Assembly (NCBI RefSeq): GCF_900543425.1
Contig: NZ_UQRQ01000020.1
Coordinates: 1-60,101, forward strand
Length of the DNA: 60,101 bases
Direction: 5' to 3'
Source: an uncultured Sanguibacteroides sp.
GTDB lineage: Bacteria > Bacteroidota > Bacteroidia > Bacteroidales > Marinifilaceae
Below, piece by piece: positions 1-8,756 of the stretch (position 1 is the first letter of the stretch; the number at the start of each line of letters is the position of its first letter). Below the pieces are notes generated by a model. It ran no database searches. It saw nothing but the letters and a program-made list of their open reading frames with translations, and was not told the DNA's origin. Position numbers and translations under genes: made by a program.

Positions 1-54
1 AGCGTCTGCACGACCGACGGGAACGTCAAAGCCCCGGAGGGTTAGCCCGTAACG
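1..54. repeat. GC-rich dispersed repeat, left copy (cut by window edge)
   Basis: These 54 bases are the exact reverse complement of 46029-46082. The element is much more GC-rich than the AT-rich repeat next to it and holds no recognisable gene. It begins at the window edge, so the true copy probably extends further left. At both places it adjoins GATT/AATC-rich low-complexity sequence. Its function is unknown. Confidence 0.85.
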
Positions 55-60
55 ACTGAC

Positions 61-166
61 AATTGACGATTAAAAGATTAGGTGATTCCAGATTTCTGAT
101 TGACGATTTTAAGAGAGCGGAATCGGAACCCCAATCATAAATCATAAATCGTCAATCAAAAATTAT
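61..166. repeat. GATT/AATC low-complexity inverted repeat
   Basis: Noncoding stretch after the 3' end of the leftward nfnB. The first half carries words such as gattgacgatt, and the second half carries their complement, aatcgtcaatc. The transcript could therefore fold into a long imperfect hairpin. Similar blocks follow other transcription units in this window. Confidence 0.6.
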
Positions 167-1627
167 TCAGACCTTAAGACTATTTATCATATGCTCTGCA
201 GCCCTGCGACCGTCACCCATGGCCAAAATAACCGTAGCTCCTCCGCGTACGATATCACCGCCCGCAAAGAGTCCGGGTATATTGGACTCCATGGTCTTTT
301 CATCCACGACAATCGTACCCTTGGAAGAGACATTTAGACCTTCCACGGAACGAGGAATTATCGGATTAGGAGAAACTCCCACGGCCACCACGACCACGTC
401 GGCATCTATCAAATATTCGGAACCGGGAACAGGCACAGGACTACGACGTCCGCTGGCATCCGGCTCTCCCAAAACCATTTTCTGTACTTTCCCCTGTTTT
501 CCCCGCCGATTCTCATCGGCAATATATTCAATCGGATTCGTCAAAGTTATAAACTCACATCCCTCCTCTTTGGCATGCTTCACCTCTTCGATCCGGGCAG
601 GCATCTCTTCTTCGCTCCTCCGATAAACAATCATAGCCCATTCGGCCCCCAGACGTTTTGCCGTACGCACAGAATCCATCGCGGTATTTCCTCCACCGAC
701 TACGACTACTCGTTTCCCGTGATACACAGGGGTATCCGACTCTTCACTATCAGCACCCATTAAATTCACCCGGGTCAAGTATTCGTTGGAAGAGAGTATA
801 CCGTTATAGTTTTCTCCCGGTATATTCATAAAACGGGGCAACCCCGCTCCCGAAGCAATATAAAATCCTTTAAAACCTTCAGCCTTTAAATCTTCAATCG
901 AATCCGTCATACCCACGATAAAATTGGTAACAAATTTTACCCCCATCTTTTTCAGACTGTCAATTTCCACATCCACCACCCGGTTAGGCAAACGGAATTC
1001 GGGGATTCCATATTTCAATACTCCCCCGATCTCGTGCAATGCCTCAAAAACGGTCACATCATACCCTTTTTTGGCCAAATCTCCGGCACAAGAGAGTCCG
1101 GAAGGCCCGGAACCAATCACCGCCATTTTTATACCGTTAGCCGCAGCTACCTCCGGAACGGATACATGACCGGATTCTCGTTCGTAATCCGCCGCAAAAC
1201 GCTCCAGATAACCGATAGCAACCGGTTTCCTATTTAATTTCTGTATATAAAAACATTTGGATTCACATTGTTTCTCCTGAGGACACACCCGGCCGCAAAC
1301 AGCCGGTAAAGCACTCGTATTCTTCAAAATCACGGCCGCTTGCAAAAATTCTCCCCTTTCGATGTTCTTCACAAAACCGGGAATATCAATCTCCACCGGG
1401 CAACCTTCCATACAAGTGGGATTTACACAATCCATACAACGTTTCGCCTCTTGAATAGCCATTTCCGGTGTTAATCCCTTGTTCACCTCTATCCTCTGGC
1501 TCTTAATCCTCTCCGCTGGATCTACTTCCGGCATGTTAACCCGTTCTATAGAGGTCCGTTCCTTACCCGGCACGTTTTGGCGTAACTGTTGCCTCCAGGC
1601 TACATTTCGATCACTTATCCCACTCAT
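167..1627 (-). CDS. nfnB: NfnB-type large subunit, NADPH/ferredoxin oxidoreductase (GltD-like)
   Basis: A 486-residue flavoprotein of the GltD/GltA family. Near the N-terminus are cysteine clusters for two [4Fe-4S] centres: CMDCVNPTCMEGCP, then CGRVCPQEKQCESKC. These are followed by an FAD Rossmann motif (IGSGPSGLSCAGDLA) and an NAD(P)H motif (VVVGGGNTAMDSVRTA). It lies directly behind an NfnA-like gene, so the pair fits the electron-bifurcating NADH-dependent ferredoxin:NADP+ oxidoreductase better than a glutamate synthase small subunit; no large GltB is nearby. The start is placed at MSGISDRN, 4 bases after the nfnA stop, because the longer reading would overlap nfnA by 29 bases. The enzyme assignment is inference from gene pairing; fold and cofactors are clear. 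Confidence 0.85.
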   Translation of the reverse strand: MSGISDRNVAWRQQLRQNVPGKERTSIERVNMPEVDPAERIKSQRIEVNKGLTPEMAIQEAKRCMDCVNPTCMEGCPVEIDIPGFVKNIERGEFLQAAVILKNTSALPAVCGRVCPQEKQCESKCFYIQKLNRKPVAIGYLERFAADYERESGHVSVPEVAAANGIKMAVIGSGPSGLSCAGDLAKKGYDVTVFEALHEIGGVLKYGIPEFRLPNRVVDVEIDSLKKMGVKFVTNFIVGMTDSIEDLKAEGFKGFYIASGAGLPRFMNIPGENYNGILSSNEYLTRVNLMGADSEESDTPVYHGKRVVVVGGGNTAMDSVRTAKRLGAEWAMIVYRRSEEEMPARIEEVKHAKEEGCEFITLTNPIEYIADENRRGKQGKVQKMVLGEPDASGRRSPVPVPGSEYLIDADVVVVAVGVSPNPIIPRSVEGLNVSSKGTIVVDEKTMESNIPGLFAGGDIVRGGATVILAMGDGRRAAEHMINSLKV

Positions 1628-1631
1628 ATTT

Positions 1632-2450
1632 TTATTTTTCAAATTCATGTAATTTTTCACTCTCGGTATCTTTATATCCGTTTAAACGGGATAACATCTC
1701 ATCAAAGTCAATCTGATGAGCATCAAACTCCGGCCCGTCGACACAGGTGAAACGAGTTTTCCCTCCTACCGTAACCCGGCAAGCCCCGCACATTCCAGTA
1801 CCGTCCACCATGATAGCATTTAAACTGGCTATCGTGGGAATATCGTATTTTCGAGTCAATTTCTCACAAAACTTCATCATAATTGCCGGACCGATGGTCA
1901 CGGCCAAATCGATCTTTTCCCGTTTTATGATCTCTTCCATCCCCTCCGTAATCAACCCCTTCTTCCCGTAGGAACCGTCATCCGTCATAATAATCACTTC
2001 GTCCGACGAAGCCCGTATCTCATCTTCCAAAATAACCAAATCCTTCGTCCTTCCGGCAATTACCGATACGACCCGATTACCGGCCTCCTTAAAACCTTTG
2101 ACAATAGGCAACAAGGGAGCAACACCGACACCACCCCCACAAGCCAACACCGTTCCGACCTTTTCTATATGAGTCGGTTTTCCCAACGGCCCCACCAGAT
2201 CCGTAATATAATCCCCCTCGTCTAACGCACATAATTTCCGGGAAGAAACACCCATAACTTGTACCACTAACGTGATACTTCCCCGCTTTAAATCAGCATC
2301 CGCTATCGTTAAAGGCATCCGTTCTCCCTTCTCTCCCACTCTCACAATGACGAAATTACCAGGTTTTCTTGCCTTGGCTATCAAAGGAGCCTCAACCTCT
2401 AATTTCACTACCCGTTCCGAAAAATAGGTTTTATTCAATATCTTATTCAT
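1632..2450 (-). CDS. nfnA: NfnA-type small subunit, FAD/NAD-binding (sulfide dehydrogenase-like)
   Basis: A 272-residue protein of the dihydroorotate-dehydrogenase electron-transfer/ferredoxin-NADP reductase family. It has an N-terminal FAD-binding barrel (RKPGNFVIVRVGEKGERMPLT), an NAD-binding half (ACGGGVGVAPLLPIVKGF) and a C-terminal [2Fe-2S] cysteine motif (DGTGMCGACRVTVGGKTRFTC). Length and architecture match NfnA, which passes electrons from NADH toward the NfnB subunit. It is the first gene of a two-gene leftward unit and ends 4 bases before the likely nfnB start. Automatic annotation often calls it sulfide/dihydroorotate dehydrogenase-like. No clear promoter box was found upstream. 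Confidence 0.85.
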   Translation of the reverse strand: MNKILNKTYFSERVVKLEVEAPLIAKARKPGNFVIVRVGEKGERMPLTIADADLKRGSITLVVQVMGVSSRKLCALDEGDYITDLVGPLGKPTHIEKVGTVLACGGGVGVAPLLPIVKGFKEAGNRVVSVIAGRTKDLVILEDEIRASSDEVIIMTDDGSYGKKGLITEGMEEIIKREKIDLAVTIGPAIMMKFCEKLTRKYDIPTIASLNAIMVDGTGMCGACRVTVGGKTRFTCVDGPEFDAHQIDFDEMLSRLNGYKDTESEKLHEFEK

Positions 2451-2570
2451 ATTCGTTACTCTCCTATATCACACGTTTAAAGGGTGTGAAGATAATAAAA
2501 AATATCAACAAAAAAATACCTGCAATCCCCTTCTCTCCATTTCACATATGACATTTTTACATCAAAATGT

Positions 2571-2578
2571 TATATTTG
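2571..2578 (+). promoter_or_regulatory. Bacteroidota -7 box for SUI1-like gene
   Basis: The sequence tatatttg matches the TAnnTTTG -7 consensus of Bacteroidota primary sigma factor and lies about 26 bases before the chosen ATG. I see no good -33 TTTG at the usual spacing. It also argues for the shorter start, since the long reading would begin upstream of the box. Confidence 0.5.
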
Positions 2579-2604
2579 CAATAAATATAAATCGATTATC
2601 CGTT

Positions 2605-2934
2605 ATGAGCAACAAGAAGGAAAAAATAAACGTGGTATATTCTACCAATCCCGATTTTCAATACGAGTATAACGAAAATACAGAAGCAGAAACGCTTGCT
2701 CCGGAGAAACAGAATCTCAGGGTATCCCTCGACTCCAAACAACGCAAAGGTAAAGTCGTTACGCTCGTTCAAGGTTTCATCGGTACGGAAGACGATCTAA
2801 AAGAATTAGCTAAATTACTCAAAAACAAATGCGGAGTCGGTGGTTCCGCAAAAGACGGCGAAATCATCATTCAGGGTGAACTCAAAGAAAAAATCCTGAC
2901 CATACTAAAAGACAACGGGTACCGGGCCAAATAA
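2605..2934 (+). CDS. SUI1/YciH-like translation initiation factor
   Basis: A 109-residue protein whose C-terminal part has the SUI1 fold signature: KVVTLVQGFIGTEDDLKELA followed by CGVGGSAKDGEIIIQGEL. The family is related to eukaryotic eIF1 and includes E. coli YciH, which affects the stringency of translation initiation. The N-terminal 40 residues are polar and probably flexible. The start is the MSNKKEK methionine because the -7 box at 2571 would lie inside a longer frame. It is a single-gene unit, closed by a strong hairpin just after the stop codon. Confidence 0.85.
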   Translation: MSNKKEKINVVYSTNPDFQYEYNENTEAETLAPEKQNLRVSLDSKQRKGKVVTLVQGFIGTEDDLKELAKLLKNKCGVGGSAKDGEIIIQGELKEKILTILKDNGYRAK

Positions 2935-2963
2935 AAAAGCAGCTTATCAAAGCTGCTTTTTTA
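2935..2963. terminator. Bidirectional rho-independent terminator
   Basis: A 7-bp stem, gcagctt/aagctgc (2939-2945 with 2950-2956), has loop atca. It is preceded by six A and followed by six T, so it can act in both directions. It serves the SUI1-like gene and the leftward glycogen operon that converge here. Confidence 0.85.
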
Positions 2964-2970
2964 TTCTGCG

Positions 2971-5900
2971 TCATAACCATTTTACCAAAGCAAAATCCTG
3001 CCTGTGCGGCAATAACGGATTCTTCGGATAAATACGTAATCCTAACGTAAACAGACCCGGATCATCCGGAGTAATCTCTACCGAATAGAGAGCTTTGCCG
3101 TTATCAAAAGAAACCGGAGCGAAATCATAAGTAGAACGAACCACCATTTTCCCGTTTACCTGTTCCGTAACAATCAGCTCGACTCCCACATCGTCTATCG
3201 TGAGGTCTCCTATATCCAAGAGGACTTTTCCCACATACGACTTACCCAAAGAGATAATCTGTTTCGATTTATCCGGAAGGATCAACGAATCAACCGTTAC
3301 ATTCTCCCATTCGCGTCCGACTTTCTTCTTCCATTCCGCAATTTCTATGGCTAAAGCATCGTGGTCGGCTATCAATTTATGATACCGACGGGACATCGGC
3401 AAATAAAATTTCTCCTCGTAATCCGTCAACATGCGATTCGAAGTGAAGTTGGAAGCGACCTTCGCTATCGTATTTTTAATATACTCTACCCAGGCGGACG
3501 ATATGCCGTTTTCCTCTTTCGCGTAGAAAGCAGGGGCTATCTCGGACTCAATGATATTATAGATTAACTCGGCATCCAATTGGTTCTGGAATTCTTGATT
3601 CTCATAGGTACGTTCCATGGGTAAAGCCCATCCCGCTCCTTTCTGATAACCTTCCACCCACCAACCGTCCAAGACACTAAAATGCATAACACCGTTCATA
3701 GCCGCCTTTTCGCCACTCGTACCGGAAGCTTCCTGCGGACGGGTAGGAGTGTTCATCCAGACATCTACCCCCTGAACCATTCGGCGAGCCAAATCCATAT
3801 CATAATTCGGCAAGAAAATAATCTTCCCTAAAAATTGCGGATATTTGGAAACCTCCACGATTCGCTTGATCAAATCCTGCCCCGCCTGATCCGCCGGATG
3901 GGCTTTCCCGGCAAATATAAATTGCACCGGACGTTCCGGATTATTGACAATCTCATTCAAACGATCCAGATTACTAAATAAAAGATGGGCCCGTTTGTAA
4001 GTAGCAAAACGCCGGGCAAAACCGATCGTCAAAATATCATCCCGCAACTTATCTTTAATCTCTACCAACTCTTTCGGAGTAAAATAGGCCGTATCTCCTC
4101 CATCGGCTAAACGACGTTTGATATGACGTATCAATCGGCTTCTCAATACTCCCCGTACCCCCATGATTCGCTCGTTACTTACCTGATAAATTCCTTCAAA
4201 ACAAGAACGATCGTAATGATGGGTTTTAAACTTCTCCCCGAAAACCTCCTGATGAATCGCTTTCCATTCGGGAGCCGTCCAGGTAGGGTAATGCACCCCG
4301 TTGGTCACGTAACTGATATGCAACTCTTCAGGCATATATCCCGGCCACAAGCCTTTAAATATTTCCCGGGTTACCTTCCCGTGCAACCAACTAACCCCAT
4401 TCACTTCCTGTGACAAATTGGCCGCCAAGAAGCTCATGGAAAATTTTTCATTCGGATCTCCCGCGTTGATTCTACCCAAAGCCAACAACTGTTCCCAGGT
4501 AATCTTCAACCGATCGGGAAAATAAGAGAGATACCCCCTCAACAAATTCTCCGTGAATGCATCATGTCCCGCGGGCACGGGCGTATGTGTCGTAAACAGA
4601 GACGAAGCGCGAACAACCTCCATCGCCTCGGAAAAAGCAAGATTCTCGTTCTCCACGTATTCCCTTAACCGCTCCAGACCCGTAAAAGCAGCATGTCCCT
4701 CGTTGCAATGGTATACATCCGCTGAAATATTCAGTTTACGTAAAGCCTGAATACCTCCTAAGCCCAGCAACAACTCCTGTTTCAAACGGTTCTCCCAATC
4801 TCCGCCGTACAAGTAATGTGTAATACAACGATCTCCTTCCTGGTTATCCTCGAAGTCGGTATCCAACAAATAAAGCTCCACTCTCCCCACGTCGACCCGC
4901 CAAATCCGGGCAGAAACATTACGTCCGGGAAAAGCCAGGCTAACCGTCAACCAATTACCCTCCTTATCCCGTACCGGATTGACCGGAATCTTCATAAAAT
5001 CTTGTGCCTCATATTCCGCTTCCTGATTCCCTGCTGCCGAGAATTTTTGTGTAAAATAACCGTACCGGTATAACAAACCGACACCGGTAATCCGGGTTTG
5101 TTTATCACTTGCCTCCTTTAAATAGTCTCCTGCCAATACCCCGAGTCCACCGGAATAGATCTTCAAAGAAGCATGCAAACCGTATTCCATGCTAAAATAA
5201 GCGATAGAGGGATCGTTCATCTTCTTTTTCCCCTCCATATAATCCTTAAATTTAGCATAAACACTCTCCAAACGCTGCACGAACTCTCCGTCCTTTTCCA
5301 GCTCTTTGTAACGATTCAAAGAGATCTTATCCAAAAGGGCGATCGGGTTATGGCGTGTCAGCATCCACTGTAACGGATCTACACTCTTAAACAGATCCAC
5401 GGCCTCCTCATTCCAACACCACCATAAGTTATTGGCCAACTGTTCCAAAGCACACAAGCGCTCCGGAATAGACCTATGAATAATCACGCTCACCCAAGTC
5501 GGCGTAGTATTGATCATCTGTTTGTCGATAAACGCTACCTCTTCCGCCTCGTTCACCGGCATATCTTCGATTCTCAAAGCTACCTTCTGTAAAGCAATTT
5601 CGTAGGCTTTATGGTAATAAGTAATCAGATGCTCCCATAAAGCAATCCGGGATACTTCTTTTGCATTCTCTTGGTACTTAAGGTATTTATCCGGAGCCAA
5701 CGCGGCTATATATTTTATTTTATCTGCAATCTCATGCACCACGGCCTCGTTGTTTCGATCATCCCGAGAAATAACATCTATTCCGGGATGCTCTTTGGAA
5801 TAATGAGTTTCCACCCATAACCCGAAGCCGGCTAAAGTGGTAGTAATCGAAGGAACCTTAAACGCCAGACTCTCTAAAGGAGTATACCCCCAAGGCTCGT

Positions 5901-7215
5901 AATAGGATGGAAACACCGTCAAATCCATACCCACCAACAAATCATAATAAGGCACGTCAAAGACCCCATCGCTCCCGTTCAAATAACTGGGACTGAAAAA
6001 CACCTTTACCCGATTCTCTTCCCGGTTCAACAGTTGTTCCTCGGCAAACTTCAACAATATCGGATCATGCTCCGGGTCCGTCAATATATGGGTTACATAA
6101 GGATGTACAACCTCTACAGCCTGATAAGGCTTCTCCAGATTATTTATTAACTCCGTATTCACCCCTTGATGTCCGGCCGGTACTAAAATAAAAGCTATAA
6201 TCTCTTTCGTATTCTCCCGATCCCGATTCAATTGTCCCAGAGCCTCGATAAATACATCGATACCTTTATTTTTAAATTCGTAACGCCCGCTAATTCCAAC
6301 GATAAAAGCATCCTCAGAAATGGCCCTTCCGGCTAATGCCTGTGCTACCTTCAATAACTTCTTTCTTCCGGCTTCTCTCTTCTCTAAGTAAATGTCATCC
6401 GGAGGAGTAAAACTATTCTCAAATCCGTTCGGGGTAATCATATCCACCTTTTTCCCGAGGAAATGGGCACACTCGACAGCCGTGATCTCACTCACCGTTG
6501 TAAAACAATCCGCAAATTCGGCAGCCTTACTCTCCATAGACTGTTTTGCTTCTACCTGAAAACGATGAGCAACCTCAGCCGGATTATACTGTTGTATGTG
6601 ATCGTATAGAGGCAAACCGTTTCCTGCAATACTCCGTCCTAACACGGTAGCATGAGTAGTAAAAACGCATCCTACCTGCGGGAGAACATCTTTCAGATAA
6701 AGAAGACCGCTACCCGTCATCCACTCGTGAAATTGAGCAATGACATGTTGACGGGAGGAGGCATTGTATCGAACAAAACTTTCAATGACTTTTCCTGCCG
6801 TGTAACCGAACAAAACAGGTTCGATGTAATCCCATTGCCCGGTTAACGAATCCAATCGGAACTTCTCCCAAAAAGAGGTCAATATCTGATCTTTCTGGGC
6901 TATGAACGTGGTAAAATCGACTAATATCACCACCGGGTTTCCCGCGATATTCCAATGTCCGACTTTTATTCGTAATCCCTCGCGGGATACTTTAGCCCTC
7001 CACGATTTAAATAGATGCGGGTCTTCCGTAAACTCCGGATTCGGTTCATTGTACCTCCATACATCCGGCCCTATCAGAATATGATTATTTTTGAACTCTC
7101 GGGCCATACTCAAGGCTTTCGTGGAAATAACTGTGTGTATACCACCGACTTTATTACACACTTCCCAACTTACCTCAAACAAATAGGCGGGATTTTTCAA
7201 TTTTATATTACTCAT
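2971..7215 (-). CDS. Fused GT3 glycogen synthase / GT35 alpha-glucan phosphorylase
   Basis: A 1414-residue two-enzyme fusion. Residues about 1-550 resemble eukaryote-type GT3 glycogen synthase: SWEVCNKVGGIHTVISTKA, FHEWMTGSGLLYL, FTTHATVLGRSIAG and FTTVSEITAVECAHFLGKK. After a linker, residues about 578-1414 form an alpha-glucan phosphorylase with an N-terminal DUF3417-like segment (LEQLANNLWWCWNEEA). YFSMEYGLHASLKIYSGGLG follows, and the PLP-lysine motif EASGTSGEKAAMNG lies near residue 1168. One chain thus carries both chain-building and chain-phosphorolysing modules. GT3 enzymes use UDP-glucose, so this could explain why no ADP-glucose pyrophosphorylase gene is present here. It is the last gene of the glycogen operon, 79 bases after the GH57-like gene. 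Similar fusions occur in other Bacteroidota. Confidence 0.9.
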   Translation of the reverse strand: MSNIKLKNPAYLFEVSWEVCNKVGGIHTVISTKALSMAREFKNNHILIGPDVWRYNEPNPEFTEDPHLFKSWRAKVSREGLRIKVGHWNIAGNPVVILVDFTTFIAQKDQILTSFWEKFRLDSLTGQWDYIEPVLFGYTAGKVIESFVRYNASSRQHVIAQFHEWMTGSGLLYLKDVLPQVGCVFTTHATVLGRSIAGNGLPLYDHIQQYNPAEVAHRFQVEAKQSMESKAAEFADCFTTVSEITAVECAHFLGKKVDMITPNGFENSFTPPDDIYLEKREAGRKKLLKVAQALAGRAISEDAFIVGISGRYEFKNKGIDVFIEALGQLNRDRENTKEIIAFILVPAGHQGVNTELINNLEKPYQAVEVVHPYVTHILTDPEHDPILLKFAEEQLLNREENRVKVFFSPSYLNGSDGVFDVPYYDLLVGMDLTVFPSYYEPWGYTPLESLAFKVPSITTTLAGFGLWVETHYSKEHPGIDVISRDDRNNEAVVHEIADKIKYIAALAPDKYLKYQENAKEVSRIALWEHLITYYHKAYEIALQKVALRIEDMPVNEAEEVAFIDKQMINTTPTWVSVIIHRSIPERLCALEQLANNLWWCWNEEAVDLFKSVDPLQWMLTRHNPIALLDKISLNRYKELEKDGEFVQRLESVYAKFKDYMEGKKKMNDPSIAYFSMEYGLHASLKIYSGGLGVLAGDYLKEASDKQTRITGVGLLYRYGYFTQKFSAAGNQEAEYEAQDFMKIPVNPVRDKEGNWLTVSLAFPGRNVSARIWRVDVGRVELYLLDTDFEDNQEGDRCITHYLYGGDWENRLKQELLLGLGGIQALRKLNISADVYHCNEGHAAFTGLERLREYVENENLAFSEAMEVVRASSLFTTHTPVPAGHDAFTENLLRGYLSYFPDRLKITWEQLLALGRINAGDPNEKFSMSFLAANLSQEVNGVSWLHGKVTREIFKGLWPGYMPEELHISYVTNGVHYPTWTAPEWKAIHQEVFGEKFKTHHYDRSCFEGIYQVSNERIMGVRGVLRSRLIRHIKRRLADGGDTAYFTPKELVEIKDKLRDDILTIGFARRFATYKRAHLLFSNLDRLNEIVNNPERPVQFIFAGKAHPADQAGQDLIKRIVEVSKYPQFLGKIIFLPNYDMDLARRMVQGVDVWMNTPTRPQEASGTSGEKAAMNGVMHFSVLDGWWVEGYQKGAGWALPMERTYENQEFQNQLDAELIYNIIESEIAPAFYAKEENGISSAWVEYIKNTIAKVASNFTSNRMLTDYEEKFYLPMSRRYHKLIADHDALAIEIAEWKKKVGREWENVTVDSLILPDKSKQIISLGKSYVGKVLLDIGDLTIDDVGVELIVTEQVNGKMVVRSTYDFAPVSFDNGKALYSVEITPDDPGLFTLGLRIYPKNPLLPHRQDFALVKWL

Positions 7216-7294
7216 GTTTTAATTTTAAATTATAAATATAGGTTTGCATTACTACACCTCGAACCCATACATCGTAGCTTTTGGTTATTTAAGA

Positions 7295-8698
7295 TTATTT
7301 TTTCTTTTTAGTTACCGTATTCTTCGTTTTCTTCTCTACTTTTTTCCCCTTATCTTCTATCTCCTTTTCCGCTTTTACCTCCTTTCCAACTTTTTCCGCA
7401 GAAACGATATACGTTTTTTCTTTAGGCTTGGTAGATCTTGCAACTTTCTTCTCAGGAGGTATTTTACCCTCCTGCATTACCTCTCTCTTCGATACAATAT
7501 TACTCTTTTTTTCCAAATCATCAACCCTTATGATAAAATCACTCAATACATTCATATAATTGACAAAGGCCTCATAAGGTGATTCGTAAGGCGAAACATG
7601 ACGCCGGAAATCTCCATCGGAAAAAAGTTTGGTTCCCATGTAATAAAAATGATCGCTTGCCTGCAAGCGTTTATAATCCTCATTTAATACAGGATCATTG
7701 ATACGCTTCACTTTCTTTTGAATCTTATATAACTCTTCAAAAGCCTCCGCCTGTAACTCGTTTCCCAACCATCCGGTAATATCCCGTTCTTCATCTGCCC
7801 AGGATATCGGGTAAGGCACATGTAAAGGAGCTATCGGCTGATGTTTCTTAACAACCTCTTTAGGAGTCAAAAATTCAAAATCAGTTAAGGTAAAGACCGC
7901 TTCCGGCAAGTGACGCATAAAATCAAAAATACCGCTCTCCCGAGACTGATACTCTCCAAAAGTTTCATAATTCATAAACAAATTGACGACCTCACTCTCC
8001 CGGACACTCTCTTTCAACCAACCGGCATACTTTTCTGCGGTCAAAGGCCATTCGCTCCAGCTCCGGTCCGAGAATCGCATTGTAATATCATCACTCAACC
8101 TGGAATTTTTCAATAACAACCTTAATTTGGGATTGATCGAATTGGTATATACAAAATTCGGACTCTTCCATCCCAATACGTGCTTTGCCCCATCCGTCAA
8201 CATGGCTTCATAGCCCATTGCCGCCACACGTTCGCCAATCTGATCCGAATAGATCAGAGAGGAATTACGCAAGGTAACCGGACGTTGTCCGAACAACTCT
8301 TTTATCTTACGGGCATGATGCTTTACCTGGGCCTCAAACTCGTCAGTAGAGGACAAAGAGGCCAAGGAATGAGCATACGTTTCCGCCAGAAACTCAACGC
8401 ATCCGGTTGCTGCTAATTGCTTAAAACTTTCGATCACCTCCGGAGCATGTAATTCAAATTGCTCAATAGCAGAACCGGAAATAGAAAAGCTTATTTTAAA
8501 ATTACCCCCGTAACGTTGAATTAACTCTAACATCAACGCATTCATCGGTAAATAACAATTCTCCGAAACCCGGCGTATTGTGGAACGATTGATATAATTA
8601 TCAAAATAATCACTCCGTTTCCCTATATCAAAGAAACGGTATTTTCTTAGCCGAACCGGCTGATGTATCTGGAAATAGAAACATAATGTCTTTCTCAT
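7295..8698 (-). CDS. GH57-like protein with both catalytic positions substituted
   Basis: A 467-residue protein of glycoside hydrolase family 57, beginning with the diagnostic FYFQIHQPVRLRKYRFFD. The segment that normally carries the catalytic glutamate reads LRNSSLIYSD, with serine in its place (about residue 146). The segment carrying the catalytic aspartate reads FMNYETFGEY, with asparagine in its place (about residue 243). Alpha-amylase-like GH57 homologues that lack catalytic residues have been described in Bacteroides. It may therefore bind or position glucan rather than cut it; that is inference. The last 65 or so residues are an unusual lysine/glutamate-rich tail ending in TKKKK. Fourth gene of the glycogen operon. 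Confidence 0.85.
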   Translation of the reverse strand: MRKTLCFYFQIHQPVRLRKYRFFDIGKRSDYFDNYINRSTIRRVSENCYLPMNALMLELIQRYGGNFKISFSISGSAIEQFELHAPEVIESFKQLAATGCVEFLAETYAHSLASLSSTDEFEAQVKHHARKIKELFGQRPVTLRNSSLIYSDQIGERVAAMGYEAMLTDGAKHVLGWKSPNFVYTNSINPKLRLLLKNSRLSDDITMRFSDRSWSEWPLTAEKYAGWLKESVRESEVVNLFMNYETFGEYQSRESGIFDFMRHLPEAVFTLTDFEFLTPKEVVKKHQPIAPLHVPYPISWADEERDITGWLGNELQAEAFEELYKIQKKVKRINDPVLNEDYKRLQASDHFYYMGTKLFSDGDFRRHVSPYESPYEAFVNYMNVLSDFIIRVDDLEKKSNIVSKREVMQEGKIPPEKKVARSTKPKEKTYIVSAEKVGKEVKAEKEIEDKGKKVEKKTKNTVTKKKK

Positions 8699-8756
8699 AT
8701 CCTTATATTTTATTCATTTTTATTTACTTACAAGCTCTTTTACTCCATTTCCGCTC

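Noticed and set aside
167..2450. Glutamate synthase (GltD) annotation
   Set aside because: No GltB large subunit nearby and the partner gene is NfnA-like, so NfnAB is the better reading.
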